From NCBI GenBank assembly GCA_018066125.1, contig JAGHSA010000021.1:1-45252 (forward strand): a DNA stretch of 45,252 nt, written 5' to 3'. Below, in pieces: positions 35,030 through 43,599 of the stretch. The notes beneath the pieces were generated by a model. That model saw only the letters and a list, made by a program, of their open reading frames with translations, searched no databases and had not been told where the DNA came from. A program made the translations under genes and the position numbers. Origin of the DNA: Candidatus Cryptobacteroides onthequi. GTDB taxonomy: Bacteria > Bacteroidota > Bacteroidia > Bacteroidales > UBA932. Position 1 is the first letter of the stretch; each line of letters starts with the position of its first letter.

Positions 35030-35037
35030 CAAAAATA
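35030..35037 (-). promoter_or_regulatory. -7 box of the porin-pot operon
   Basis: TATTTTTG (35037-35030, minus strand) is a full TAnnTTTG match. A TTG lies about 22 bp upstream of it, slightly further than usual. No terminator is seen after the upstream acyltransferase, so some read-through is possible. Confidence 0.45.
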
Positions 35038-35051
35038 GATAAAAAATCAAA

Positions 35052-36347
35052 TTATTTGACAAGTCTCGCAAAATCTGACCTGATTTTGTAAACTTTTTTC
35101 AAAATAGATTTTTGGAACAAAAGCTTTATGTCTGATACATAGACTCTTGCGAACCCCACAAAATCATAGGACATCATCATTGCGCTGAAAGACAGAATGA
35201 CCAGAAGAGCAGCAATCACCCAGCCACTGGCGACAAGTCCCACGACACCCCATATGATGGCCATCAATGGGGCTGTGAGGATGTATGAAACTGTCCTCAT
35301 TGTATTCCTGAAGGCCCGGTCCTTTGTATTCTTGACCAGGAACGCTGCAAGACAGAGAGTCGGAGCCGCCAAGACTGCAGAGACCGCAGCAAACAAGGTA
35401 TACAACGGCATGAGAAGGCTCTTCAATGCCACCCTTCCGCAGAGACTCCCCTTCCTGAGGCTGAGCATGGAGATGCCAGCCTTCTTCCTGTCCTCATCCA
35501 ACTGCCTTGCCTCCTCGAGTAGAGCTGCGGCTTCCGACGGTTTGTCAGACATGAGGTTCTGTATCGTGCGGATCATCTCCTTCATGTCGTCGGAGTGACG
35601 CGACGGCATCGAGAGAACAGGCACATCGCACATGATTCTGGTCAATGCCCATACTCCATCATAATTCTCATCGTCAGGGATGTATGCAAACAGTCTGGAT
35701 ATGCTCTCCGAATAGATGGCACTGCACTCATTATAGAATTTGAGGTCCTTGTTCTCAGTCGAGCGTATCTTCTCCCTGATTTCCACCGGCTTGCCGAATG
35801 TCACAAGACTGGTGCTGCGGAACCTGAAATAGTCTCCGTACTCGAGCCCCACCGGGACCATGTACAGAGGCTTGGACGGATCTATCTTCGCGTCAGCCAC
35901 CATCGCCATTCTGGTAAGTCCCTTCTTGATCGGCAGCAGCGAGTGCTTGGGCCTGTGTGTTCCCTCCGGAAAAAAGCAGAACGCCACTCCGTCGTCGAGG
36001 ATCTCTGATATCTGATCCATCGTGTCGAAGTTCTTGACTACATTGCGTATGCCGTCCCTCTCGCGCACCATAGGGAGAATGCGCAGGAAAGTCACGATCT
36101 TGGCCGCAATCGGATTCTTGAAAATGTCCGCCCTCGCGCCGAACACGGTCAGCTTCGGATGTGCCCTGAGTATCACAAGGGCGTCCATCAGCGTATTGCA
36201 GTGATTTGATGCCAGAATCACGGCTCCGTCCTCGGGAAGATTCTCGATGCCGCGCACTTCTGCAATCCTGTAGCTGCGCCTCACGCACCAGTCGCAATAC
36301 AATTTCAGGATGTCATACCCGAGATTCGGTTTGTGGATGGTAGTCAT
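35052..36347 (-). CDS. Lysophospholipid/glycerol-phosphate acyltransferase-like membrane protein
   Basis: A 431-residue protein of the PlsC/LPLAT superfamily. Block I is SNHCNTLMD (H49, D55; an HX5D spacing as in the LPLAT branch with NHPNALLD-like motifs), block III is FFPEGTH (125-131), and VPVGLEYGDYFRFRS follows. Residues 290-400 hold several hydrophobic helices, and the C-terminus is basic. It should transfer acyl chains to a glycerol phosphate or related acceptor at the inner membrane; the exact acceptor is unknown. It is coupled by TAATG to the BASS transporter gene upstream. Confidence 0.82.
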   Translation of the reverse strand: MTTIHKPNLGYDILKLYCDWCVRRSYRIAEVRGIENLPEDGAVILASNHCNTLMDALVILRAHPKLTVFGARADIFKNPIAAKIVTFLRILPMVRERDGIRNVVKNFDTMDQISEILDDGVAFCFFPEGTHRPKHSLLPIKKGLTRMAMVADAKIDPSKPLYMVPVGLEYGDYFRFRSTSLVTFGKPVEIREKIRSTENKDLKFYNECSAIYSESISRLFAYIPDDENYDGVWALTRIMCDVPVLSMPSRHSDDMKEMIRTIQNLMSDKPSEAAALLEEARQLDEDRKKAGISMLSLRKGSLCGRVALKSLLMPLYTLFAAVSAVLAAPTLCLAAFLVKNTKDRAFRNTMRTVSYILTAPLMAIIWGVVGLVASGWVIAALLVILSFSAMMMSYDFVGFARVYVSDIKLLFQKSILKKVYKIRSDFARLVK

Positions 36348-37297
36348 TATGCTCTGTGTTTATTTGTCATATTGAAGAATGTGGCCACGATCAGGCCTGA
36401 CACGATATGCCATACTCCCCACCATGCGGTGATGACGAGCATGCCTCCGTGTGCCGGGAATCCGGCAAAGATGCTTGTGCCGAGCAGCAGCACGAGACCG
36501 AGGCCGGAATTCTGGATGCCGGTCTCGATGGTCAGCGTCCTGCGGTCGGCGCGTGGAAGCTTGAATATCGATGCCACCGAGAATCCCGTCGCGAGCGCGA
36601 GGAGATTGTGCACGAGCACCACGAGGAAGATGTATTCGATGCACTGGAGGAAAGCTGCCCTGTTGTTCCAGAATGACAGCACTACCATCGCAAGGAAGAA
36701 TATGATAGACACCCACTGGAAAGGCTTCTTGAGAGCATCGGCCACCTTCGGCAGGAACTGAGAGGTCAGGATGCCGAGAGTGAGAGGAATTCCCAGAAGG
36801 ATGAATATTGTCTTGAACACGTCCCAGAGCGGAATGCTCAGGCTCGGGAGGTCAGATGCTATAGGCGAGAACTTCAGGAAGAGATTGCCGTAGAATGCGA
36901 AATTGAATGGGGTCATGAACACAGCCAGAGCCGTGCTGATGGCGGTCAGCGACACCGAAAGTTCGATGTTCGCCTTGGAGAGTGAGGATATGAAATTGGA
37001 GATGTTTCCACCCGGGCAGGATGCCACCAGGATCATGCCCAGAGCCATCATGGGAGAGATCCAGCTGCCCATGGCAAGCACGAGCAGAAAGGTCAGCAGA
37101 GGCAGAAGCACCAGCTGGCAGCAGGCTCCCAGTATCACCGATTTCGGCTGCTTGAATACATCCACGAATACTCGCGGGCGTATGCCGAGTGCCACCCCGT
37201 ACATCACAAATGCGAGAACGATATTGATCGTGTTCATGCCACCTGCATTGAGGGTGACCTGGATGCTGTCAAGTTCAGCGGCTAATTGCGGGTTCAT
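36347..37297 (-). CDS. Bile acid:sodium symporter (BASS) family protein
   Basis: A 316-residue inner-membrane protein with about nine to ten hydrophobic segments. VASCPGGNISNFISSLSKANIELSVSLTAIST is the family's sodium-site motif, and ETGIQNSGLGLVLL the conserved crossover helix. BASS proteins carry organic acids such as bile acids, pantoate or pyruvate with Na+; the substrate here is not predictable. It has its own promoter (37319-37351), which overlaps the terminator of the operon upstream, and is cotranscribed with the acyltransferase. Confidence 0.88.
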   Translation of the reverse strand: MNPQLAAELDSIQVTLNAGGMNTINIVLAFVMYGVALGIRPRVFVDVFKQPKSVILGACCQLVLLPLLTFLLVLAMGSWISPMMALGMILVASCPGGNISNFISSLSKANIELSVSLTAISTALAVFMTPFNFAFYGNLFLKFSPIASDLPSLSIPLWDVFKTIFILLGIPLTLGILTSQFLPKVADALKKPFQWVSIIFFLAMVVLSFWNNRAAFLQCIEYIFLVVLVHNLLALATGFSVASIFKLPRADRRTLTIETGIQNSGLGLVLLLGTSIFAGFPAHGGMLVITAWWGVWHIVSGLIVATFFNMTNKHRA

Positions 37298-37318
37298 AAT
37301 GAATAGGTTTCAGTCAGG

Positions 37319-37351
37319 CAAAAGTACAAAAAAAGTCCCATCCGGACAAAT
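37319..37351 (-). promoter_or_regulatory. Promoter of the BASS-acyltransferase pair
   Basis: TTTG (37351-37348), 20 bp, then TACTTTTTG (37327-37319), the consensus with one extra T. The -33 element lies in the loop and stem of the terminator at 37329-37357. Confidence 0.4.
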
Positions 37352-37357
37352 GGGACC
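37329..37357 (-). terminator. Terminator of the aldolase-DUF456-transporter operon
   Basis: GTCCCAT (37336-37342) and ATGGGAC (37351-37357) form a 7-bp stem with an 8-nt loop, followed on the minus strand by seven T (37335-37329). It lies 7 bp past the transporter stop. Confidence 0.85.
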
Positions 37358-37363
37358 CATATT

Positions 37364-38353
37364 CTAGCGTGTCTCGTGAGGCATCGGAACGCCCTGTTCG
37401 TCAAGCTTTCTGCGACGGTAGAGCTGCCATGAATTGAAGCAGTTCTGCCATATGCTGTACAGTCCCCCCGCAACGGATGTCACCGGAGAGAGGAAGGTAT
37501 ATCCCATCCATATCGCGAACACGGTGTTTTTCTGGCCGAGCGACTGCCCGACGGTGATGCGCTCGCCGTACATGGCACCGATTTCCTTTCCAGCCCAGAA
37601 TTCGAATGCGCAGCACAGAAGCGACGCCACTCCGATGCCGATGATGATGCCGGCGCCGTTGTCGTTATTGAAGATGGCGCGTGTGGTCATGAGGATGGCC
37701 AGCGTAAGAGCGACACCCCATATGTAGAACGACCAGTGACTGTACTTCTGGATCAGAGCATGAACTCCCGGAAAGAGATATCTAAGTCCCCATGCGACCA
37801 CGCATGGACAGATCAGCATAGGAAAGACCTTCGCCATGATTTTCAGGAAGGAGCTGAAGAATGTGACGCCCTCGGCAGGATGTATGGCGGGAACGAAGAG
37901 AGGCACCACCACGGCAGTCACCAGATTGATCATCACGGTATAGGTGATGAGTCCGGCCATGTCACCTCCGAGTTTTCCTGTGACTACAGATGCTGCCGTC
38001 GCCGTTGGGCAGATGAGACATATCATGGCAGCCTCTATGATACCCTTTGCGGTGTCGCTGAGCCACGGGCAGAGAATGATCATGACCGACAGTGCCACAA
38101 ATGAGCCTGCCTGGATCATCAGGAGCCACCACTGCCAGCGGTGCATCTTCATATCCTTCGGGGATATCCTCGTGAAAGTGAGGAACAGCATCAGGAACAG
38201 CAGCAGCGGCTGAACCTTTTTCACAGCATGGAGAAGGAACGGTCCGGCTGGCGCGAAAAGCGGCACATAATGATATACGATATACAGCAACGCACCCGTG
38301 ATCATGCCGATCGGGAGCATCCAGTTCTTGAGGAAGGTGATGAATCGGTTCAT
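37364..38353 (-). CDS. BASS-like sodium-dependent transporter
   Basis: A 329-residue inner-membrane protein with nine to ten hydrophobic segments. ICLICPTATAASVVTGKLGGDMAGLITYTV resembles the CP-containing sodium site of the BASS/arsenite-efflux fold, and GQSLGQKNTVFAIWMGY the second discontinuous helix. The substrate is unknown; its operon with a class II aldolase suggests a sugar acid or other organic acid. The start is placed at ATG 38353 (MNRFITFLKNWMLP), since the upstream extension to 38431 is hydrophilic and overlaps DUF456. It follows DUF456 by 8 bp. Confidence 0.78.
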   Translation of the reverse strand: MNRFITFLKNWMLPIGMITGALLYIVYHYVPLFAPAGPFLLHAVKKVQPLLLFLMLFLTFTRISPKDMKMHRWQWWLLMIQAGSFVALSVMIILCPWLSDTAKGIIEAAMICLICPTATAASVVTGKLGGDMAGLITYTVMINLVTAVVVPLFVPAIHPAEGVTFFSSFLKIMAKVFPMLICPCVVAWGLRYLFPGVHALIQKYSHWSFYIWGVALTLAILMTTRAIFNNDNGAGIIIGIGVASLLCCAFEFWAGKEIGAMYGERITVGQSLGQKNTVFAIWMGYTFLSPVTSVAGGLYSIWQNCFNSWQLYRRRKLDEQGVPMPHETR

Positions 38354-38361
38354 CCTTGGAA

Positions 38362-38850
38362 TCAGTGGAAGAATATGGCGATGTGATACATCATCATGCC
38401 TGATGCGAGCAGCTTGACTCCGGTACCGCAAAGGAAGCCCATGAAGGCTCCCAGTGTGGCCTTGAATGAGGACCAGACGCCCTTGTCGGCGAAAATGAAC
38501 TCAAACAGAAAGGCTCCGGCAAGACCGCCGAGTATGATGCCGACCGGAGGAACCATCAGTCCCACAATGAGTCCGACGATGGTGCCGCGGGAGGCCCACT
38601 TGCTGCCGCCGGTCGCCTTGGTGAAGTAGGACGGGATGACATAATCCATCACCGACACCACCACCATGACGATGAACCACATGATAAGGAGTCTGGAAGA
38701 CATGGGATCACCGGCATTGTCAGTGCCTTTGGCCAAGAAGGCCAGAAGCATGCCGACCCAACTGACAGGAGGACCGGGAAGTCCTGGTACAACACTGCCC
38801 ACGAGGCCGACAAGCCCCGCGAGCAGCGCGAGAATACCTATGATGATCAT
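38362..38850 (-). CDS. DUF456 family membrane protein
   Basis: A 162-residue small membrane protein with about four hydrophobic segments and the glycine-rich pattern of DUF456: VGSVVPGLPGPPVSWVGMLLAF near the N-terminus and KWASRGTIVGLIVGLMVPPVGIILGGLAGAFLFE in the middle. Its function is not known. It lies between the tandem aldolase (10 bp upstream) and the BASS-like transporter (8 bp downstream), so it is part of that operon; DUF456 genes are widespread, and the link may be incidental. Confidence 0.85.
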   Translation of the reverse strand: MIIIGILALLAGLVGLVGSVVPGLPGPPVSWVGMLLAFLAKGTDNAGDPMSSRLLIMWFIVMVVVSVMDYVIPSYFTKATGGSKWASRGTIVGLIVGLMVPPVGIILGGLAGAFLFEFIFADKGVWSSFKATLGAFMGFLCGTGVKLLASGMMMYHIAIFFH

Positions 38851-38860
38851 TCAGTTCAGA

Positions 38861-40165
38861 TTATTCACCCACGTGGAATGCGACTCTGAGGTCCTCGACC
38901 TCCTTGTCTGTGATAGGATGAAGTTTTCCTACCGGAGCCGCAAGGATGAGAGACTTGGCACTGAACTCAGCTACCTCGAGGCGGTCGAAAGCATTGAGGA
39001 GAGAGTCTGAAGCCACGACGATGGAGTCGTTGGCGAGCATTGCGCAAGGTCTCTTCTTGAACACCTCGGCGACTGATGCCGGGTCGGTGTACTGGCTTCC
39101 GAACGGGAACTTAGGCACGTCCTGGAGGAAGATCCAGCTCTCAGGGATGGTGCGGACGTTGAATTCAGCGTCGGTGGTGCAGAATCCCATAAGTGACGGG
39201 CACTGGGTGAGGATGATGGCGTTGACCTTTGGATTGCGGCGGTAGATCTCCTGATGGAGAGCGACAGAGCGTGAAGGGGTCTTCCCTGCCTCTACCATTC
39301 CGTCCTTAACCTGGACGATATCCTCCTCGTCGATGTCCCAGCGCTGTACTCCCGGAGGCGTGATGAGGAAGTCATCTCCCTTCCAGCGCACCGATACGGT
39401 ACCGTATGAGCTGCTCATGAGCTTCTGGTCGCAGGCGCGGCGTACCATCTTGCAGATCTCGGTCCTGAGGGCGCGCTCGTCTGAAGGATACTTCACGTCA
39501 ATGTAGTGCTTGAAGTATGTAGGGATGCAGCCCTCATGCATGCCGATCTGCTCGTCTGTGAGGTAGGTCGGTGCACCGAGAACCTTCGCATTGAGGATGG
39601 TGCGGGCGCAGAGCTCGAGGGTCTCGAATCTCTGGTATGCGTCAGCGATGTCCTCACCCATAAGCACTACACCATGGTTTTCCATGATGACAGCCTTGTA
39701 GTCAGGATTCTTCTTGAACTCCTCGGCGATCTTAACGCCGAGAGCCTCGCTTCCCGGCACGTCATACGGTGCAAATCCGATAGGACCGCAAACGCCCTTT
39801 GCCTGAGGAATGATATTGGTGTCCGGAATCTCATGCACGATGCTGAATGTGACCAGTCCCGGTGGATGTGCATGGATGACCGAATGAAGGTTTGGCCTGA
39901 TATTGTAGAGTGCTCTGTGGAAAGGATACTCTGAAGATGGTCTGTGCGGGCCGATGATGGTGCCGTCAGCCTTTACGCACATGATGTCCTTGATGGTGAG
40001 GGAACCCTTGTCGATTCCTGATGGGGTGATCCACATGTCACCGTTTTCGTCCATGATGGAGATGTTGCCGCCGGATGTGGTGGTCATTCCGCTCTTGTAG
40101 ATCCTGCTGATGATGATGCAAATCTGCTCAGCCGGATGCATAAGCCTTGTGTTCAACTGCTTCAT
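38861..40165 (-). CDS. Tandem class II aldolase/adducin-domain protein with degenerate second domain
   Basis: A 434-residue protein made of two class II aldolase folds. Domain 1 (1-215) keeps the full metal site of the fuculose-phosphate aldolase family: acid E79 in SSEYPFH, H98 and H100 in VIHAHPPG, and H164 in MENHGVV, with the TSGGNIS phosphate loop. Domain 2 (225-434) keeps the fold pattern (SSYGTVSVRW, ITPPGVQRWD, ALHQEIYRR), but HAHP has become TQCP and ENHG has become ANDS, so it cannot bind zinc in the usual way. I infer one active and one structural or regulatory half. It may cleave a deoxy-sugar phosphate. First gene of an operon with DUF456 and a transporter. Confidence 0.85.
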   Translation of the reverse strand: MKQLNTRLMHPAEQICIIISRIYKSGMTTTSGGNISIMDENGDMWITPSGIDKGSLTIKDIMCVKADGTIIGPHRPSSEYPFHRALYNIRPNLHSVIHAHPPGLVTFSIVHEIPDTNIIPQAKGVCGPIGFAPYDVPGSEALGVKIAEEFKKNPDYKAVIMENHGVVLMGEDIADAYQRFETLELCARTILNAKVLGAPTYLTDEQIGMHEGCIPTYFKHYIDVKYPSDERALRTEICKMVRRACDQKLMSSSYGTVSVRWKGDDFLITPPGVQRWDIDEEDIVQVKDGMVEAGKTPSRSVALHQEIYRRNPKVNAIILTQCPSLMGFCTTDAEFNVRTIPESWIFLQDVPKFPFGSQYTDPASVAEVFKKRPCAMLANDSIVVASDSLLNAFDRLEVAEFSAKSLILAAPVGKLHPITDKEVEDLRVAFHVGE

Positions 40166-40191
40166 GATAATCGTTATCGTCTTAAGTCAAA

Positions 40192-40199
40192 CAAAAGTA
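40192..40199 (-). promoter_or_regulatory. -7 box of the tandem aldolase operon
   Basis: TACTTTTG (40199-40192, minus strand) fully matches TAnnTTTG, 26 bp before the ATG at 40165. At the -33 distance the sequence reads TTC rather than TTG. Confidence 0.45.
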
Positions 40200-40272
40200 G
40201 AAAAAAAATGGCATAGCATGAATTGCTTTCGCCAATTATTTTTAAAGAATTTTATAAAACCCGGCCGACCCC

Positions 40273-40294
40273 TGTGCGCAACATTGTGCACAAC
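40273..40294. promoter_or_regulatory. Paired palindromic operator-like sites
   Basis: TGTGCGCAAC (40273-40282) and TGTGCACAAC (40285-40294) are direct repeats with a 12-bp period, each with a palindromic core (TGCGCA; TTGTGCACAA). They lie about 75-100 bp upstream of the aldolase -7 box and could bind a dimeric repressor or activator. No regulator gene is seen nearby. Confidence 0.3.
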
Positions 40295-40302
40295 CGAGTA
40301 AC

Positions 40303-40330
40303 GAAAAAGGATGACCGTGAGGCCATCCTT
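40303..40330 (-). terminator. Terminator of the aldolase/dehydrogenase operon
   Basis: AAGGATG (40307-40313) and CATCCTT (40324-40330) form a 7-bp stem extended by a C/G pair, followed on the minus strand by a T-run (40308-40304). It lies 25 bp past the dehydrogenase stop. Confidence 0.8.
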
Positions 40331-40355
40331 GATGATGTATTGTCAGAAGTGTCCG

Positions 40356-41627
40356 CTAGAGTCTGTCTGCGTTGGCGAGGAGATACTTCTCGGCCTCGGC
40401 ATTCCAGAGGCCGTTGTTGGCCTCGCAGAGCTCTGCCAGATGTGCGTAGACAGGATTTGTCTTACCCTTCTCTGCAAAATCAGCAATGGCTGTGAGAGGC
40501 ATTTCCACATGGGTGTAGATAAGCTTCTTGCCACCAGGGATCGAAGGAAGATTGAGAGTGGTCTCGATGACTGCGTTGAGACCGCCGATGTGGGTCACGA
40601 GTCCTGCAGGATCCATTCCCTTGCCCATGAGGTAGAGAGCCTCCTTCATGTCGTCTGTGTTTCCGCCGCTGGTACCCACGATATGGGTAGCTGCGTAATG
40701 CACATTGTAGAAATTGAGAGGAGCCTTGAAGTCAGGCTTGCCCGGACCTGAGAAGAAGTTGAGACATCCGTCGAATCCGAGAATCGCATCAGCCTGCTCG
40801 ATGACTGCAGGAACCGGAGCCATGACCACTACATCGTCGTAGCCTGTGCCGCCGGAAATGCCCTTGAGCAGCTCTACAGGATTCTCTACAGCGGTATTCA
40901 CATAGTGGAGCTCAATGCCGCGGCTGGCCGCAAACTCTACGGTATAGAGCTTTGCTGCCCTGTCGAGACGAGCCTGGTCGATATCAGTCACCACGAAGAG
41001 AGATGGATGACGGTCCTCACGATAGAGCACGTAGTTGATCATGGCGAGACCCATAGGGCCCACACCTGCGAGAAGGGCGAGCTTGCCGTTGTCCTTGATC
41101 TCCATGCTGTGCACATAAGATCCAGGAGTAGTGTGATAGCATGCGTGCATCGCACCGATCACACAGCTGAGAGGCTCGCTGAGAGATGCTGGATAGAATG
41201 CCTCCCCCTCGTACGGAAGGAGACATCCCTGAGTCATCACCTCTGCAGGAATCACGATATATGTAGCGTCACCGCCGATATACTGATATGTATAGCCTGG
41301 AGCTGAAAGCACACCGAGAGGGCCTCCCTCATAGGTGAGGGCTGGCTGGATGGAGAACTTGTCACCCGGCTTGAACTGATCCTGCCACTTTGAGCCGACT
41401 TCCACAATCTCGCCGGCAAATTCATGCCCTATCATGGTAGGATGTTCAGCGATATCATCTGGAACGCGCTTGTGCTCAGCGCCCTGGTGTGAAGATTTGT
41501 ATGATGACATGCAGATGCTGTCACTGACAACCTTCGCAAGGATCTCATCATCCTTGATCTGTGGAAGCTCGAACTCCTCGAGACGGAGATCGCACTTGCC
41601 ATAAAGTCTGACTGCTTTGGTTTTCAT
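40356..41627 (-). CDS. Zinc-type medium-chain dehydrogenase, L-sorbose-1-phosphate reductase-like
   Basis: A 423-residue oxidoreductase of the MDR superfamily. The catalytic zinc site is visible as C39 (DSICMSSYK) and H68-E69 (GHEFAGEIVEVG), and the Rossmann loop as AGVGPMGLAMI (about 188-198). The four-cysteine structural zinc lobe of classical alcohol dehydrogenases is missing. The overall pattern and length resemble SorE, L-sorbose-1-phosphate reductase. It should interconvert a keto-sugar phosphate and a sugar alcohol phosphate with NAD(P)H. Last gene of the operon, 13 bp after the aldolase/SDR fusion. Confidence 0.75.
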   Translation of the reverse strand: MKTKAVRLYGKCDLRLEEFELPQIKDDEILAKVVSDSICMSSYKSSHQGAEHKRVPDDIAEHPTMIGHEFAGEIVEVGSKWQDQFKPGDKFSIQPALTYEGGPLGVLSAPGYTYQYIGGDATYIVIPAEVMTQGCLLPYEGEAFYPASLSEPLSCVIGAMHACYHTTPGSYVHSMEIKDNGKLALLAGVGPMGLAMINYVLYREDRHPSLFVVTDIDQARLDRAAKLYTVEFAASRGIELHYVNTAVENPVELLKGISGGTGYDDVVVMAPVPAVIEQADAILGFDGCLNFFSGPGKPDFKAPLNFYNVHYAATHIVGTSGGNTDDMKEALYLMGKGMDPAGLVTHIGGLNAVIETTLNLPSIPGGKKLIYTHVEMPLTAIADFAEKGKTNPVYAHLAELCEANNGLWNAEAEKYLLANADRL

Positions 41628-41640
41628 ATCGATAAAATTT

Positions 41641-43599
41641 TTAAGCCAACATGATCTGTCCGCCGGTCACAGGGATAGCCTGTCCGGTCTCACCTGTCTG
41701 CTCGATCGCATAGAGGATCGCCTTGGTGACATCTGCAGGATTGCAGCCCTTGCGCATAGGCACCTTTGAGAGATAGAATGCCCTCACGTCCTCCACTGTC
41801 TTGGCTCCAGGAACCTTGCCTGCATTGAGGTACTGAATGAAGAGTCCCTTCTCAGGGTCACTCCAGAGCGGTCCGTCGAGATAGTTGCCAGGACAGATGG
41901 CGTTCACCTTGATGTTGAACGGCGCGAGCTCGAGTGCGAAGGACTGAGTGAGTCCTATGCCGCCGAACTTGCTTCCTGCATATGCGTAGTTTGCCTTCGA
42001 GCCTTCAAGTCCGCTCTTTGAGTTCACCTGGATGATGTCGGCGAAATACTCTGGATCGTACTTTGTCTCGATCTTCATCACATGGCTTGCGACCTTTGAA
42101 CAGTAGAAGTATGCGTGATAGTTTATCTTGGTCACAAACTCGAATGTCTCCGGAGTGAGGGTCTCGAGGTCGCCTGCACGTGCCACACCCGCATTGCTTA
42201 CGAATGCGTCCAGCGCGCCGAAATTGAGAATGGTCTCACGCACGAGATTCTGGATGCTCTCGAGCTCGCTGACATTGGTCTTGACGAAGATGGCCTTGTT
42301 GTTCTTCGCGATCTCATTGAAGGATGCGGCGGTCTTCTCGCCTGTTACCTCATTGAGGTCGGCCACAACGATGTTGGCGCCCTCCATCATGAGTTCCCTG
42401 GCGATACCCTCGCCGAATCCCTGTGCGGCACCGGTCACGATGATGGTCTTGCCCTCCACACGGCCCTTGGATGCGCCCGCAGAGACCTTGCGGCGGTAGT
42501 TCTCCACCTCCCAGTTGTCGATGAAGCTGATCCACGCCGGCTCCATTGCATGTTCGCCGCCGAATGACTGGGCGTACCATGCGATCTTCGCTGCGTCTGT
42601 ATAGACGTCGGTGATGATCTGGGCGTTCCTCGAATTGTCGCCGACTGCGAGGAGTCCGAGGCACTTCACGAGAATCACCTTCGGAGTGTGTCCGCGCTTC
42701 TCGATATAGGCTTCGATCTTCTCCTCCGCCTCCTTGAGGATGGCCTCAGGCTCTGCGGCATCGATGTAGATGTATTCAGACTTGCAGTAAACGATGATGT
42801 CCGGCGAGAACGGCACGGAAATCTTCTTCACCGCCTCTGCGCTCTCCACCATGCCGGCAATGAGAGCGCTGTTGGTCACCTTGATGGTCTTGGCGCCACG
42901 GCCCTTGCGGCTCAGGATGGAGCGGATGCCCGGTACCACTTCGGCAGCGCACTGGCATACAGGAGCGTCACCCTCAGGGAGAGCCTGTGCCTTGGCGGCG
43001 AGCTTCTCCATCATTGCGGCGTAGATGCCGTCAATCTCCTCAGGGCTCTGGCCGCCCACGAATACGCCGTGGTTCTGGAGGAAGATCACTGCAGGCTCTG
43101 CGCCGTTGGCAGCCTTGTACTCCTGGATGCGGTCGTACACTTTCTTGAAGAGGGTGTAGCCCGGATCAGTGTACTCGACGTAAAGTGCCTCAGGGAAGAG
43201 CTCGCTGCAGATGGATGCAGCGTTGACTGAGCACATGAGACCGTTCACGAGAGTAGGATGTGTGTGTACCACATATGCCGCATCGAGGCAGTTGTGGAGC
43301 GAGGTCTCGACTGAAGGACGGAGACCCTTGGTGATGCATGCTGCGGCAAGGTCGTTCTTGACCTCTTCCTCGCGTGCAGCAGGCTCGGCACTGTACTGCT
43401 TCTCCCCCATCGGGTTGAGAAGCGCCCTGTCGAGCACCGCAAAGCCTTCCTCTGTGATGGTAGCCATGGCATGACCGCTGGCCTTGACCCAGAGGCGCTC
43501 TGCATTCTTGTATGATGTGTTGCCTCCGCCTGCGATCACGAACTGAGGGTCGGAACCGTACTTCCTGGAGACAGCAACAAGTTTATCGATTTCTGTCAT
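41641..43599 (-). CDS. Bifunctional class II aldolase / short-chain dehydrogenase (RhaD-like)
   Basis: A 652-residue fusion. The N-terminal aldolase domain (about 1-225) has AGGGNTSYKN, the metal site VVHTHPTLVNGL and LQNHGVFVGG. A linker follows, and the C-terminal SDR domain (about 385-652) has VTGAAQGFGEG for NAD, SNAGVA, and the active site VNSKSG with Y540 and K544 in YAGSK. The same architecture makes RhaD-type enzymes that cleave rhamnulose-1-phosphate and oxidise or reduce the resulting lactaldehyde. Slightly shorter than typical members (about 680-700). The substrate here need not be rhamnose, since no rhamnose genes are nearby. Its ATG overlaps the PHP gene stop (TAATG). Confidence 0.85.
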   Translation of the reverse strand: MTEIDKLVAVSRKYGSDPQFVIAGGGNTSYKNAERLWVKASGHAMATITEEGFAVLDRALLNPMGEKQYSAEPAAREEEVKNDLAAACITKGLRPSVETSLHNCLDAAYVVHTHPTLVNGLMCSVNAASICSELFPEALYVEYTDPGYTLFKKVYDRIQEYKAANGAEPAVIFLQNHGVFVGGQSPEEIDGIYAAMMEKLAAKAQALPEGDAPVCQCAAEVVPGIRSILSRKGRGAKTIKVTNSALIAGMVESAEAVKKISVPFSPDIIVYCKSEYIYIDAAEPEAILKEAEEKIEAYIEKRGHTPKVILVKCLGLLAVGDNSRNAQIITDVYTDAAKIAWYAQSFGGEHAMEPAWISFIDNWEVENYRRKVSAGASKGRVEGKTIIVTGAAQGFGEGIARELMMEGANIVVADLNEVTGEKTAASFNEIAKNNKAIFVKTNVSELESIQNLVRETILNFGALDAFVSNAGVARAGDLETLTPETFEFVTKINYHAYFYCSKVASHVMKIETKYDPEYFADIIQVNSKSGLEGSKANYAYAGSKFGGIGLTQSFALELAPFNIKVNAICPGNYLDGPLWSDPEKGLFIQYLNAGKVPGAKTVEDVRAFYLSKVPMRKGCNPADVTKAILYAIEQTGETGQAIPVTGGQIMLA

